A DNA stretch of 64,000 nucleotides. It comes from Larimichthys crocea. Its lineage: Eukaryota > Chordata > Actinopteri > Sciaenidae. The DNA lies in assembly GCF_000972845.2 (NCBI RefSeq), contig NC_040032.1, positions 12,718,002 to 12,782,001 of the forward strand, in the 5' to 3' direction. Made by a program: the position numbers and the translations under genes. The notes below the pieces were generated by a model. The model worked only from the letters and a program-made list of their open reading frames with translations, did not search any database and was not told the origin of the DNA. Shown here piece by piece: positions 50,241-64,000 of the stretch. Positions within the stretch are counted from its first letter, which is position 1; each line of letters starts with the position of its first letter.

Positions 50241-53019
50241 AGAAAATCAAAAAATCAAGGTTGAATTGCAATTAAATAAGATGAGACCAATAATTCTCTG
50301 CATATAAAACCAGAGGAGTTACACTTAAATATCATGTATCGTGTCCCAGAGCGTTGTTTACAGTAAAAACAACACAACAACATTGCTATGTTGGAATATT
50401 CGGCATCACATTGTGAGCACAAACTGTCCCAAAACAAAAATAACTGTAAATATATATACATATTTTGTGGTTTACTGCAATTTTAAGCAATTTATTTAAT
50501 TAGTATAGACATAGGTGCATACATATTATTAACATTTGGGTTGTGAGGGATGTACTGCTCCAAAAAGTGACACGACATCAAGTAAAAATGTAAAGATGTG
50601 CTCTGGCGGACTTGTTCTATGGTACTTTATAACGGGTTATAGAACTCACCTGTTCAAATCATATTAAGACTTAAAATGATGCATAATTAGCACTAATGGA
50701 CAGAGCCACCACACTTGACATCACAGATGCTACGTCCACGTTTTATACAGTCTGTGGTTTCAACTGTCATTTCAACTCCTCTCATCGCTAACGCATATTT
50801 CATTATTTATTCCTTTGAGTTATGAGCTGGAGTCCTAGTGGATTCTTAACTAACATAACACACAGAGAGATACATAACAACTCATTTTAGGAATGATCAC
50901 AGATATATTGATTTTTGTGTCCACAGTATACTAGAAGCATCTGTTTCTATCATGCATGCATGTGTGTCCAGCCTTGCACAGACACACTGCACGTGTTATG
51001 TTGTTAATGGTCATCCTAATAATTCTCATTTTATTGTCCTGCTTTACAACACCAGTCCTCTCAGGCGGGTTTCATTGGACAAAAGTCCTTGACTAACAAC
51101 CTGTCTGAACCCGGAGAGATATAAAACTACAAATTATGATTCATCTCTCTCTATATATATATATTCTGTCCACCTGCATTTGTTGGCCTCAGTTCAGGAC
51201 GTTTAAAAATTTAATTTGAAAAAGAATTTAGACAGGATTCATGAGACAACTCTGTATTTTCCTGCAGTATTTCTGCTCTTTAAACTGTCTCCATGTGCCA
51301 GCTGACTAAAAACTGGCTTCGACTGCTGATACTGAGCTCGTGTGCACAGTGTGCGGAGGAGACGACCACGTTTGCGTCACAGCGGTGACGTTTGGAAGTA
51401 TATATATATATATATATTAATATTAAACCTCAAATAATTAGAGCAAGCTCTAGTTACTAGATACATCTCATTACCTAAATCTACACAGCATGCTGTACTC
51501 ATTGCATGTTTCTGTCACTGCACATGCTGTAGCTGGCTGGGTTGAACTGAATTTCCTGACGTTCAGTTAATCAAAAATAATCTGCTGATTGTTCAGTAAA
51601 GAAAATAATATTTGCAACCTTACTTTTACTTTTTTTTGCATTGCATTTTAGCTGCGTTGCATATTTTCTATTAACTTGCACGCTTCATTTGTAGAGTACA
51701 AATTTGGCCGTGTGTATGTTTTGCTGTCAGTAACTCTCAGCTCTAGTTACAGTTATCTTCACCATGCAGAAAGAAACAACCGGTAACGTTATTAACGTTG
51801 TTTACCGAATAAATAGTGTAAATAACTCATATAGATACTAAAATAATCAGATTACCTGTGTCTGTGTTGTTGCTTTGGTCACTTTCTAAACTCCCCAACA
51901 CCTCATATTTGATAGACATATTATTGAACAATAAATAAACTAGTGCATAATCCATATGCAGTAAATCCCATTAAAAAAAAAAGGATAAAGTCATTATTAA
52001 TATGATTTTTAGAGGGTGCTGCAGCCTTACTTCCCACGTCCATGTGTGCTCGCATTATTATTATTATTATCTCTTTGACAGGTGGGCAATAGCTAATTAT
52101 TTCCTGCATGCCTCTGCTGTTTATGATTTGATTTCTTGCTGTGGCTGACTTGTTCTTGTTCGGCAGGTGCATTGTGATGCTCTCAGGCTGATGATGAACG
52201 ATAGGTACTCGTGATGATAGTGAATGTTATTGGCTGGAATTGTTTTTTGTGGCTTTCCTTCAGCCGTTGCTGCTATTTCGAGGTGTTCCCATTGACCCAG
52301 TGTAAACTCGAGTCCCCGGGCTAGAAGGTGATATTGTCTGTTTGCTTTATGGACGTGACCACAGGTGGACTCGTGTCCTCTAAGGTGTCCTCTCAGTGGA
52401 GAACTTGTGATGAAGTGTCCCCTATAGAATGAGACAACATAATGCAGTGCTATACAGGGTGTCCACATACTGTGAAATTAGTTGTCATGGCTTTAAATTA
52501 ATTAAGTTAATACTATAGTTCATAAAAGCTGAGTCACATAATCAAATTATTTCAATCTTAATCAGAGTTTGGACGAGTTTCACCTCAACACTGAACCCCT
52601 CTGCTGTCTCACTGCTCGTTCACCTAACACTAACACTTTATACGAGACAATTTTCACAGCCGACGTTTTGCCTTGTCATCGCAGGAACAGCACAGGTGTA
52701 ATTGATGACACTTATAATGGCTGCATTCCATTTGGGTGAGCCACTTCCAGGGCACGGTATCGTGCACGCCGGCTCATCGGAATGATTTATCAGGTGTGCT
52801 GACAAAACTGAGCCCTCATTAATGTTATGAGCTGCTCCTGCGCTTGCCACACTCTGGGCTATAAGACAAGTTAAAAATGTTTTGTTGCACAAGATAGGCG
52901 GCCACGTTAACTTTATCTCCAAATGTGCCTGTGCATCATGTCTGGGTTTGTGTCAGCTGGTATTTTATCAATCTTAATTCACGTACTCATTCATTTATTG
53001 GATCAAATTGATATAAATT
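50241..53019. other. Intergenic DNA, AT-rich
   Basis: No gene recognised. It contains short (TA)n tracts at about 51157-51166 and 51399-51418, an A-run near 51974, and an att-repeat near 52056. Some blocks near 52640-52930 look non-repetitive. Confidence 0.5.
51399..51418. repeat. (TA)n microsatellite
   Basis: A run of alternating T and A in AT-rich intergenic DNA. Confidence 0.75.
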
Positions 53020-53420
53020 GCTGTTGAAATGATTAATAAGTTAAGTGATTAATAGGCACAACATCTGCAATCTGCATCTAATTTTGATCATTTGTTAGTT
53101 TATCTGGAAGAAAAATGCCAAACACTCTTTTAAAATGTGAATATTTGCTGCTTTAATCTGTTTTATATCACTGTATATTTCATATTTTAGGGTTTTGGAC
53201 TGTTGATCGGACATTAGAAGATATTATTCTGGGCTTTAGGGTTGCAACAAATAACTATTCTCATTACTGACTAATTGTTTGGTCTATTAAATGTCAGAAA
53301 ATAGTGTAAATGCCCATTACGAGACACTAAATCTCACTAAATCTGCTTGTTTTGTCCGATCTGCAGTCCAAAACACAAAAATATTCAGTTTACGATGACA
53401 TAAAATGTCAGAAAATTGTG
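53020..53420. repeat. Two inverted copies of an old dispersed fish repeat
   Basis: The left half, read on the minus strand, contains gtccgatcaacagtccaaaa followed by caaatattcacattt and gtttggcattttt. The right half, on the plus strand, contains gactaattgtttggtctatt, then ttttgtccgatctgcagtcc. Both share the gtccgatc-nn-cagtccaaaa block in opposite orientation, so the two are partial copies set head to head. A related plus-strand copy is at about 58585-59270. Confidence 0.6.
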
Positions 53421-56400
53421 GCAGGTCACGGTGAAAACATCAGGTGAATGCAGAGTTTATATTTATGCACCTCAGCTGTGCAGATTGACCTCGAGGTCTG
53501 AGATACCTGGCAGGGGAATGGCCACTTCTTGACTTCTTCCACTCACCTACACATAATCGCCTCCGCACAGTAGCTGGTGTTGTGCTCTGCCTTTAATGTG
53601 TTTTTTTTGTTTTTGCCATCACTTCCCTAATCTGTGATGGTGTATGCTTCTGGGAAAACGAGAAGGTCAGACACCAAACATCAACCATAATGTACTCTGC
53701 ATTCACATAATAGTGCGTTCCACGTGAGTTGGCTGACTGAAATGTTCTGGTGCGTGAGGGGAAAAAAAAAAAAACCCAGCTCCTGTAATAATTAAAGTTC
53801 AGCTGTCTGCACTAATGGAGCCGAGTATCACGACTAATGAGGCCCTGCTGTTGCATCGGGTGAGCGTGTGAAGGTCGTCCTAAACCGTCCTGGTGAAAAT
53901 GAAACAAAATGAAACCTGCGTTGTTTTCATGGTCAGATGACGTCTGCATCAGCATGATGAACCTTGAGTATCTTGTTTGACAAGAAAGAATACATAAGGA
54001 GGAGGAGTGGAGTGTGTGAAGGACTCCAGAGAGCTGTTTAGTGAATTCTTGTCGTGTTGTGGCCAAGAGACATGACAAACTACACTTTTCTCCCCGAACA
54101 ATCATCGCTTGTGTTCCTGTTGTCTCGCAGCATCGTTCCTCCTTCGTTTCAGCTCGTTAACAAACGTGCAGGGAAGAGCGTTGTTGTTCTCAGACAGAAC
54201 TGGCAGCCTGCATCTGCCAGATCGGGCTATAATCATGCAGATATTGTGCAGTTGGACCCTTGTTCTACTGAGCACTCCTCTTTTACAGAGATAATCTTCC
54301 ACTTCACAGGTGTGGCGTATTAGAAATGCTGATTAAACAGCTCGATTATTGCACTTGGACTGGCTAACTGCAGGAAGGTCCATCAGATTTGTTGCCTAAA
54401 TGTTCATTTCATTGCTGTAAGCTGTCTTCAAACGTCGTTTCAGAGGATTTGAGAGCGCATCCAGCTGGCCTCATATACCCGCGGACCAAGTGTAACCTCA
54501 CCAGCCACCTGGACGGAGCATGCAACTGTTGGTTTGCACCAACCCAAGAAAACTTTTGGGGGTTTTTCATCGTCGTTTAGCAGACGAGATTTCAGAACAG
54601 TCCTGGTTTCGCAGTTGTTGTATGTTAAGTGAAAAATGAAGGAAATTGAGAACATGAAAGCCAAACTCTCAACTCACCACCACTTTGTTGGGTGGTTACA
54701 AAACCATAACAGTAACTAAAAAGACGCTGACATGCAGCAAAGGGCCGTGGGCTGGAATCGAACATCGGACTCTGTTGTAGGGTCTCTTAACCTGACGCTC
54801 CCGGCCCACTGAGATGATTCCTCAGAAATTCTTTTGGTTGTACAAACCAACTGTTGCATCTGTGGCATTGTTTCATGTGGTCTGCTCGGATGCCAAAACC
54901 AACTGACTTTTGGTAATGAACCGAACACTCGGGGCAACAGCTCTGCTGGACCTTCCTGCTGTCAGCATGCCTGTTGCACGCTCTCCATAAAAACTTGATA
55001 ACTTGACAAAACTTGGCCTTTTACTGTTGCAATATTCATGCTGTTTCATCAGCATCTTGATATATCACGCCTGTCAGGCGGACGGATTGTCTTGGAGAAG
55101 GAAAAGTGCTCACTAACACAGATTTTTTCAACAAATATGTCAAGAAAATCTGAGAGGAATAAACCTTTTGTGCGCGTAGACGTCTTAAATCTTTCACTGA
55201 GCAAAAACAAAGTGTTTCTTTTAAATGTTTCTTCACTGTGGCTGTTTGTCTTTGTCTTTGTGTGAGAACATTCCTGTTTTCATCCCGCGCCTGAAAGGCA
55301 AAGCTCAGATGTTTTTCCTCCGTTGGCTAAAAGCGTGCTGACACACAGCTTCTGTTCAGATACTCACAGTTTTTTGGAGTTATCATTCACAGGCCTTCAG
55401 TCATCCCCTCCATTACCCTCGAACATCAAACAATGCATGTACAGTATGAACCGGGAAGATCAAAAGAATCTATTAAAGTCAGGAAAACAAATCTGTATTT
55501 TGAAAAAGGGCGTGCAGCTACACTCGGCTCGAACCCGGTGTCAGAACGTGTTTACACAGAGGTTTGTGCAAATACGAGATGTAATGCCTCATCGTCTTCT
55601 CAGGAAAATATGTACGCGAGGCTCAGAGAGAGCAGCATGTCTCGTTCTGACCACTCTGTGTGAGAGATTGTTAGATACATACGTGTGAAGCATTATGCTG
55701 ATTTGTCTGGGTTCAAGTGAAGGGCTGGATCCACTGTGCACTAATCCGGCGTTTCATATTTGAGGCCAGCTCTCGCTCTTTTGATCTCATTCTTTCCAGA
55801 ATTTAACATCAGCCTCCTGCCACTCGGATATGTTTTTTATAATAGAAGAAGATTCAAACTAATGATGAATGAATGAACTCTGCTCGAGAGGCCCGAGCGT
55901 CTGCTTTAATCCCAGCAGCAGAGCTGACAGCGTTACCGGCAGGCTTGTGTTTTTTTACCTCAGGAGAGTGGAAACACCAGGGGAACGTTCCCACCGAGAG
56001 TGGAATGCCTTCCCATTTCTAAACAGGAAAGTATTTTTAGTAGCGCCCGCACGCGTTTGTTTGTATGTGATTAGAACTGTTGTCAGCAGGGAGAAAAGAC
56101 TACGAGCATTCCCGAGTAATTGCTTTTGTTTCTGAGGGTGGTGTATTAGGCAAGAGCCAGAGCATTGCAGCACATAGGAGGAAGGTGATGGAGGACATGC
56201 ACGGTTTGTACATGTGTAGCTGTATCCCAGGTATTTCTACTCCTCTCCTCCTCCATCGTCTTTTACATCAACAAGAGACTACTCATTTCCCAGAGACAGG
56301 TTTTGTTGACAATAGCATTGAGGCGTCAGATGTTCTTGTTTGCCAGTGTCACATGTGCTCAAGAGGCAGAAGCAGGAGCAGAGAGGTGTGGTGCCAGTTA

Positions 56401-58584
56401 TGAGGCAGATGATTCCCTGTATCGGGATGACTTCCAGGCTTCAGCTGACGAGCGAGGATCGTGGCTTTATTTGCTTCTGAGCTGAGCTCAAACACAAGAA
56501 CAAGACACCCAAGGGAGCGTCGAGAGCACCGTGTTGTTCTTCCAGTTCTGCAGCATGCGTGATGATTTCAAACCCAGGCAAACAGCAAACACACGCAGCT
56601 GGTCAGAGGAAGTCGACCTGCCAAACTGGTTTCTCCTCTCTCAGGTGAGAGCAGATGACAGGGCCACCTTGTGCTTACAGCATCCACTGAGACTCTTTGT
56701 TGCTTCCATTGTCTCACCTTACAATGCAGGAGTGTGCACTGATGCCACCCTGTGTTCAAAAAGCTAGTTACATGACCATAGGGACATGGTAATGAGCGTA
56801 CAGGTGTCAGAGTGAATAAAGTCACAGATGAGGTTTCTCGCAGCGGACGCTCTCAGGTTTTAATCAGGTCATGTTTTTTTATTAACGGTAACAAAATATT
56901 AACTCGCGGCCTCAGGGATTGGCCTCGAGCCATTCAGCGTTCAAACCCAAATGCTGTTTTTAGCACAACACATCTTATTTAACACACGGCATCAAGAGGC
57001 TGGAAATGAACTCCAGAAAACATTTCTAAAAATATAAAAATGATGTGCAATCTGATAAAATATGAATACATTTTATGACTTAATCTTATTTATTCTTTTG
57101 ATCACTTTTCATGGTTTCCTTTAAAGCAAAAGGGACCAAAACAAGCAAGACAAAATTAAGCAAAGGAGTTAATATTTTTATTCACCCCTCTCCACTTCCT
57201 AACCATCCATAACCTGAATCTGCATCACCCGTGTGAACCATTCGGCTGTAGCTATGTGCAACTGACTCCAAAAAAGTACAAACTCGACACCAGGCTGTCG
57301 AGTTTCTCTGCAATGTGTCAGGAACGGTTCCCAGATTTACAAGAAAGCTTCAGATTTATTTAATTTAACTTTATAATTGAGACTTTCATGAGAGGCGGTT
57401 CACTCTCCTTCCTGTGTCTTAATCTGACTCTTAGTTATAGCAACTTTAATCAGTTTCAAATCTTTAACATCTTTGATATCTTTTGTATCGTTAAGGAGGC
57501 ATAAACTGGGACTGATAATTATAGCAATCTTCTCCATGATCTTTTGCCAAGAAGATGTCACTGAGGGGCGACTAAAGTTTAGTTTTACTCAACCAGAACA
57601 AACACGACAACCTCAGACTTCAAATCATTCAAATGAAATAATAATAAAAACTATCTTGAAGCTCAGATTTGTCTAACACCATAAAACTTAATAAGACTAA
57701 TCTATGACTTCATGAGGTATCGTTTGAGTCTTGATTTGCATTCACAGAATTTTACAACTTATATCTAATTGCAGCAGGTTCCACTAAGGGATTCATTGAT
57801 TAATTAAGATCAGCCAGTGCCAGCTTTAATCTGCTCAGTTTAACGAGTTAATTGAGAGTTTTTTCGGTTGGATCCGTGTCAAGATTTCGCTGCATGAAAC
57901 CTCCACGGAGTAAAAAGCATCCATCACTTTCTGATCTGTAAAAACACCAGAGTTGCTGAGTGTTTCTGTTGTGCTTTGTCTCATTAGTGCTCTCTGTTGT
58001 TGATGTTGTTGTCAGTTGTTTGATAAAGAAGTTACATTTACAGGATCCTATTTGCTCCGAACCCCCATCAGACACCCTGCTGTCAGAGCTCATTAATCAG
58101 AAGCCTCTGTCTATCAGCAGTGGATAGTGTCTCCTCTCTTTGCAGACTAATCGCTTCCTCGTTCCTTCTCATCTGATTCTTGATAACGACTGGATCTGGC
58201 TGCAGTTTACTTTAATTATTATTTGGCTTTGAGGAGAAGACTTCTAGCATCTCCCTGCTGGGATGTGACCTATATTGACTGAAAACAGCTTCATTGAACC
58301 TGCAGTGGAGGATGAAGAAGCAGGTTCTGTCCACTTTAAGGCAGGATTTGTAGCAACATCTAAACGCAGTTTACTCGTGCAGTTCAGGATTTATGTAGTC
58401 TGTGCTCGGATTAGGCTGCTTCACAAATACCTGGAGGGACCAGCCAGCAGCTCCTCCTGAGGGGAGAGTTTGAAGGTGGACTAAGGTAGACGACAGCATG
58501 ACTGAACTGTTTCTGCATTCAGTCGAATATCTAAAGCGTTGGCTGGACAATCAGCATTTTCTGATGAATTATTCATAAAAATTA
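53421..58584. other. Intergenic DNA between cxadr and the auts2-like gene
   Basis: No exon, RNA gene or named transposon recognised. Open frames such as 55323-55688 lack domains and consistent codon character. There is an A-run near 53762 and AT-rich stretches near 57000-57180. Confidence 0.5.
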
Positions 58585-59270
58585 AAGCTGCAAATAACAA
58601 TTATTCTCATAATCAATATAATGTACAGATCATTTTCTCAATTAATGGATTAATTGTTTGGGAAAAATGTCCATGGCAAGTTCCCAGAGCTCTTAGCACA
58701 TCTTTCAAATGTTGATAAATGAATGAAGGAATGCCAGGAGATTGTTACATTTGAAAATTACCTATGAAGTGAACAGGAAATTAAAAACTGGAATTAAAGA
58801 TCCAATAAACTCAAACTTAATTTTGTTGATTTAAATCTGACAACATGCCGCTTTTCTGTTTGAGAGAGGCACCTTCAGTAGCTGATTTCTTTTTTTACTG
58901 AAGCTCTCAACGCTCATGTGCTCGAGCTCACAGGACAGTTCCTTCATATTTTATCTCAAACTGCAGACGTTTCAAAAAGTTTTGTCCAACAAAATCTAAA
59001 GATATTCAATTTACAGTGATGTTAAACAGAGAAAAAGCAGCATGTTCTCAATTTACAGTGATGTTAAACAGAGAAAAAGCAGCATGTTCTAAATTTAAGA
59101 AGCTTGAACCATAAAATAATCAGAAATCTTCATCTAAAATGACTTAAATGATTCTTTTATCATTTTTTCATCACAGAAGTAAGAATATGAGAAAATATTA
59201 AAGTTTGAGAGGCTAGAATCATCGCTTAAAACGATTGCAGCTTTATTTTCTATGGACTGACTAATAACTG
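58585..59270 (+). repeat. Dispersed fish repeat, same family as 53020-53420
   Basis: Phrases attattctcataatcaat, cattttctcaattaatgg and attaattgtttgg occur at the start. Further on come ttttgtccaacaaaatctaa with agatattcaatttacagtga, and gaaaatattaaagtttgaga near 59193. This order matches the family seen near 53230. Copies of such elements are common in fish introns; I cannot name the family. It carries an internal 42-bp tandem duplication. Confidence 0.55.
59007..59090. repeat. Perfect two-copy 42-bp tandem repeat
   Basis: Bases 59007-59048 and 59049-59090 are identical. Each starts caatttacagtgatg and ends gcagcatgttct. It sits inside the diverged dispersed repeat, so the perfect match marks a recent local duplication. 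Confidence 0.92.
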
Positions 59271-60059
59271 TGGCTCTAATGAAAATGATCCTCGGTTGCA
59301 TGCCAAGGTAAGATTGCCATCAGCCCTTTACCAGTGTGTATTTCTAGCAGTTTGGCGCCCTCTCCTGGTCCAAAGCCTGAACTGCACTAACATCTCTTGC
59401 AAGGTATGAAAGGGAAAATTAGTGTTGGTTCCAGGAGCAGGAGGCATTTACTTGGCAGGAGGAAATCCAGGCAAGCCACATTTCTCACCAGTAACGCAGC
59501 GAAGCCAACGTTTGATTGATGCATGACCTGGGCGCCGTGGTGCCAAACATCAATCAGAGACGGGTGCATGAATGCTGTGGTTATTCAGCAGTAATGGGAA
59601 TGTCAATAACTCTTGCATCCTCTGATGAATACACAAGCACCGCGCCATAATTCACCAGTGAAGGCTGCTGATGTTTAAAGCACTGTTATTGAACCGAGCG
59701 CAAGCCCTCACTTGTGCCGAGTAACTGATGTGGTGTGTTAACGCGTGATGTTTCCTGCAATCTCAACTGTTGCCGAGCAATTATCTTGTAAATCAGCTTC
59801 CACCGGCGCAGCAGAGCCGTGAGAAATGAGAAAAACTTCTCATCTCGTGGTCGGATGATGAAACATGACTATCAAATGACAAAATCTTTCATAGCTACAC
59901 CGTCAGCAGCACTTAAAATACTCAGGATGCAGGCGAGAGTTAGTACCCGAGGTAGTTTATCCTCGATGGGAGACTAATGTGGAAAGCTATTAAGTGTGTC
60001 AAGAAGAAACATTGCCCGTTTGCTCATCTGAGTGCACGTAGGTGGTGGAATAAAAGCCC
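59271..60059. other. Intergenic DNA just beyond the auts2-like 3' end
   Basis: Non-repetitive sequence without a recognised gene, between the dispersed repeat and the estimated end of the minus-strand 3' UTR. Confidence 0.45.
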
Positions 60060-61541
60060 CGCAGACAGGGTTAGTACACATTTTTTAATAACATGGCACA
60101 ATTTACATAACACAAGTTTAAATGAGGAGCATGCTGAAGATTCAGTCGCTTCATTTTTTTTTTTCTCATTTTTGTACATGATCTAGAAAGACTTCATTTT
60201 TTAATCCCTGTACATGGTAAACAGCAAAAAAAAAAAAATCTCATTTTTAACAATCTTTTTTTTTGCAATACGCATCGACTAACCACTATGGCTCCGGTGG
60301 ACATTTTTTTAATGTTGGATTAAAAAACACTGCACGACATGATATCACAGAGTTTGAAGCGCACAACTAAACCTTCAGTGGACTACTAAAATAGATCTCT
60401 GCTCATTAGAAACAAACTGTCCATAGTTTAGACTTGCTTTTTTTGTCTTTTGATTTTGTAGGTACAACAACTTAGGAAAGCACTTTAATACACTGTTTGA
60501 CCAACAGAACCTATGTCCAAAACATGTACTTTACACTCCTTCGGTAGGGGAAATGTGCTGTCATGGTGTTAAGATGTGCTGCATTCTCCCCAGAACAAGA
60601 CTGGTGGTAACTGAGTGAGAGAAGAACGAGGAGGGGGAAACAAAGAGGAATACTCTTAATATTTGTGCTGCTGGCTTTTTTCTTTTTTACATCGTTTTAA
60701 AACACTATTTCCATTAAATGTTTCTAGGATTGTCACCACAATTTATCACTTGAGGAAATTCCAGATTTCTACCTACAAACCCTGTGCGGATCGGTTAAAG
60801 CTTGTATCTGTTTGCATGGACCCAATGTTGTGTCAGAAAAGTCTCAGTTGTGGAGAGAATACAGCTTTATATTTTTATATATTTTTTGTCCTTAATTGGT
60901 ACACAGTCAGTCAGTAGTGGTGAGAAGGCCAGCTTTCTGAAAGGGAGCCCAGACGTTTGTTGCATAGTTGAATATGGGGGGGGTCGGTCTCTGGTACAAT
61001 GCTAATCAGCTGCGTCAAACCCGAAAAAGAAAACTTGAAAAAAAAGCACATTCTGAATCACTGCTGTAATACTCCTCTATTTACATGTGTTCAACGTAAA
61101 GCTTTCAAAACACCCTTTTGCATATTTGTACCATGATTTTTCATACAGAGCGAGCACAGTGACTGTACACATTATCCACACGCTTGCTGTCTGTCAGTGC
61201 TAAAGTACCTGTACATTCCAAAAAATTGTTCATTCTTAACTCCGCACGTCACTTTTTCGCTATACAAGAGAGAGAATGAGCACAAAAAAGCGGGAGCACA
61301 CTGGGAAAAAAAAAAAAAAACTTTGAAAAATCAATTTTTTGTTCCGTGATTATTGTCTCTTTGTAGTTTTATACAAAAAACAATTCATCGCGTGGGCACG
61401 TCTCTGCCCACATAAGTTATTCACAGCTATGTTACAGTCTTGCTTTGCCCAAAGCTAAGTGCTTGGTGTGAGTTCAGTGTTAATGAGGCACAGGGCAGCA
61501 GGGGTGGGGAGGGGGGGCACCAAGTCTACTGAAGGCTCAGC
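60060..61541 (-). other. auts2: auts2-like 3' UTR (end estimated)
   Basis: T- and A-rich noncoding sequence following the stop codon on the minus strand. The far end is placed by ATTAAA signals on the minus strand at about 60084-60089, with another near 60200. The length of roughly 1.5 kb is an estimate; no transcript end can be seen directly. Confidence 0.4.
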
Positions 61542-63539
<1,998 letters not shown>

Positions 63540-64000
63540 CTGAAGAGGGAGAGACAGAAAGACAATAATAATTATTTATTTCAAAAACCTTCAACTAAAG
63601 CTTGACTGAAATCATTTGGGCTGATAAGTAACAACAACATGAGTTCGAAGCAGTTCAGAAATGTTTCCACTGGAGAGCACTAACAAGTGTATTGTTCGAC
63701 TTGCTCAGTGCGTTTCTTCAAAACTATTTAAGGGCTATTTAGTGGTCTGGCTGTACAGATGGCAATGATGTTTAGTCCCTTGCTTTGGTCTAGACTGAAA
63801 AATCCCAAAAGCTATCGGATAGACTGCCATGCAATTTGATACGGACAGTCACTGCCCTGAAAGAAGGAAGTCTGCTGACTTTAATGCAAAAGTAATGACA
63901 CAAGTCCCAGCTGTACTTTAGTGTTAATTAGCAAATGTACGCATGCTAAACGAAGGCTGTAAACACAGTAACACTTGTTTCTGCTTGCTTAGTCTTAGTC
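63540..64000 (-). other. auts2-like intron sequence at the right edge
   Basis: Noncoding sequence upstream of the first visible exon on the minus strand. No further exon is recognisable before the window ends. Confidence 0.6.

Noticed and set aside
55323..55688. A 121-codon open frame in the intergenic region
   Set aside because: No similarity to any protein I recognise, and no exon or promoter signals around it.

Overview
This window comes from a teleost fish nuclear genome, most likely a spiny-rayed (percomorph) species. The signs are split genes with GT-AG introns, long AT-rich introns, abundant dinucleotide microsatellites and several fish-type interspersed repeats. Almost all of the short open frames here are chance frames in introns or intergenic DNA. 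Two genuine protein-coding genes can be supported, and they point tail to tail.

The first is cxadr (coxsackievirus and adenovirus receptor, a tight-junction immunoglobulin adhesion protein) on the + strand. Its coding exons are 13468-13519, 32427-32596, 36455-36659, 40245-40400, 40517-40639, 42201-42339 and 43374-43656. All splice sites are canonical and all phases agree, giving 375 residues: signal peptide, IgV, IgC2, one membrane span, and a tail ending in the PDZ ligand GSIV. A GC-rich promoter and 5' UTR (about 13190-13467) holds a CTCF-like site, a 14-bp E-box palindrome and a short upstream ORF. The 3' UTR runs to a polyadenylation signal near 46269.

The second is the 3' end of an AUTS2-family gene (probably an auts2 paralogue) on the - strand. 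Four coding exons lie at 63459-63539, 63274-63357, 62899-63127 and 61542-62796, followed by a 3' UTR of roughly 1.5 kb. The rest of the gene lies beyond the right edge. The roughly 13.8 kb between the two genes contains old repeats, microsatellites and possible conserved noncoding blocks, but no recognisable gene.

The most striking structure is a direct duplication of about 10 kb. Bases 1-10136 recur at about 19885-29706 in the same order, bracketing a clean 9.75-kb segment that carries cxadr exon 1. By eye the two copies differ roughly every ten bases, mostly by single-base insertions and deletions, and the first copy also carries homopolymer blocks (G, C, T) missing from the second. That pattern is unlike biological divergence and points to unpolished long-read sequence, with either a false duplication or a real recent duplication that was gap-filled. 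Between the first copy and exon 1, bases 10200-13180 are dense in transposable-element remains: an RTE-type LINE fragment, a Tigger-like element between two 150-bp direct repeats, and a microsatellite-tailed retroposon. I found no convincing new biological system. The items worth checking are the duplication, the frame-preserving auts2 intron, the promoter palindrome and the inverted repeat pair.
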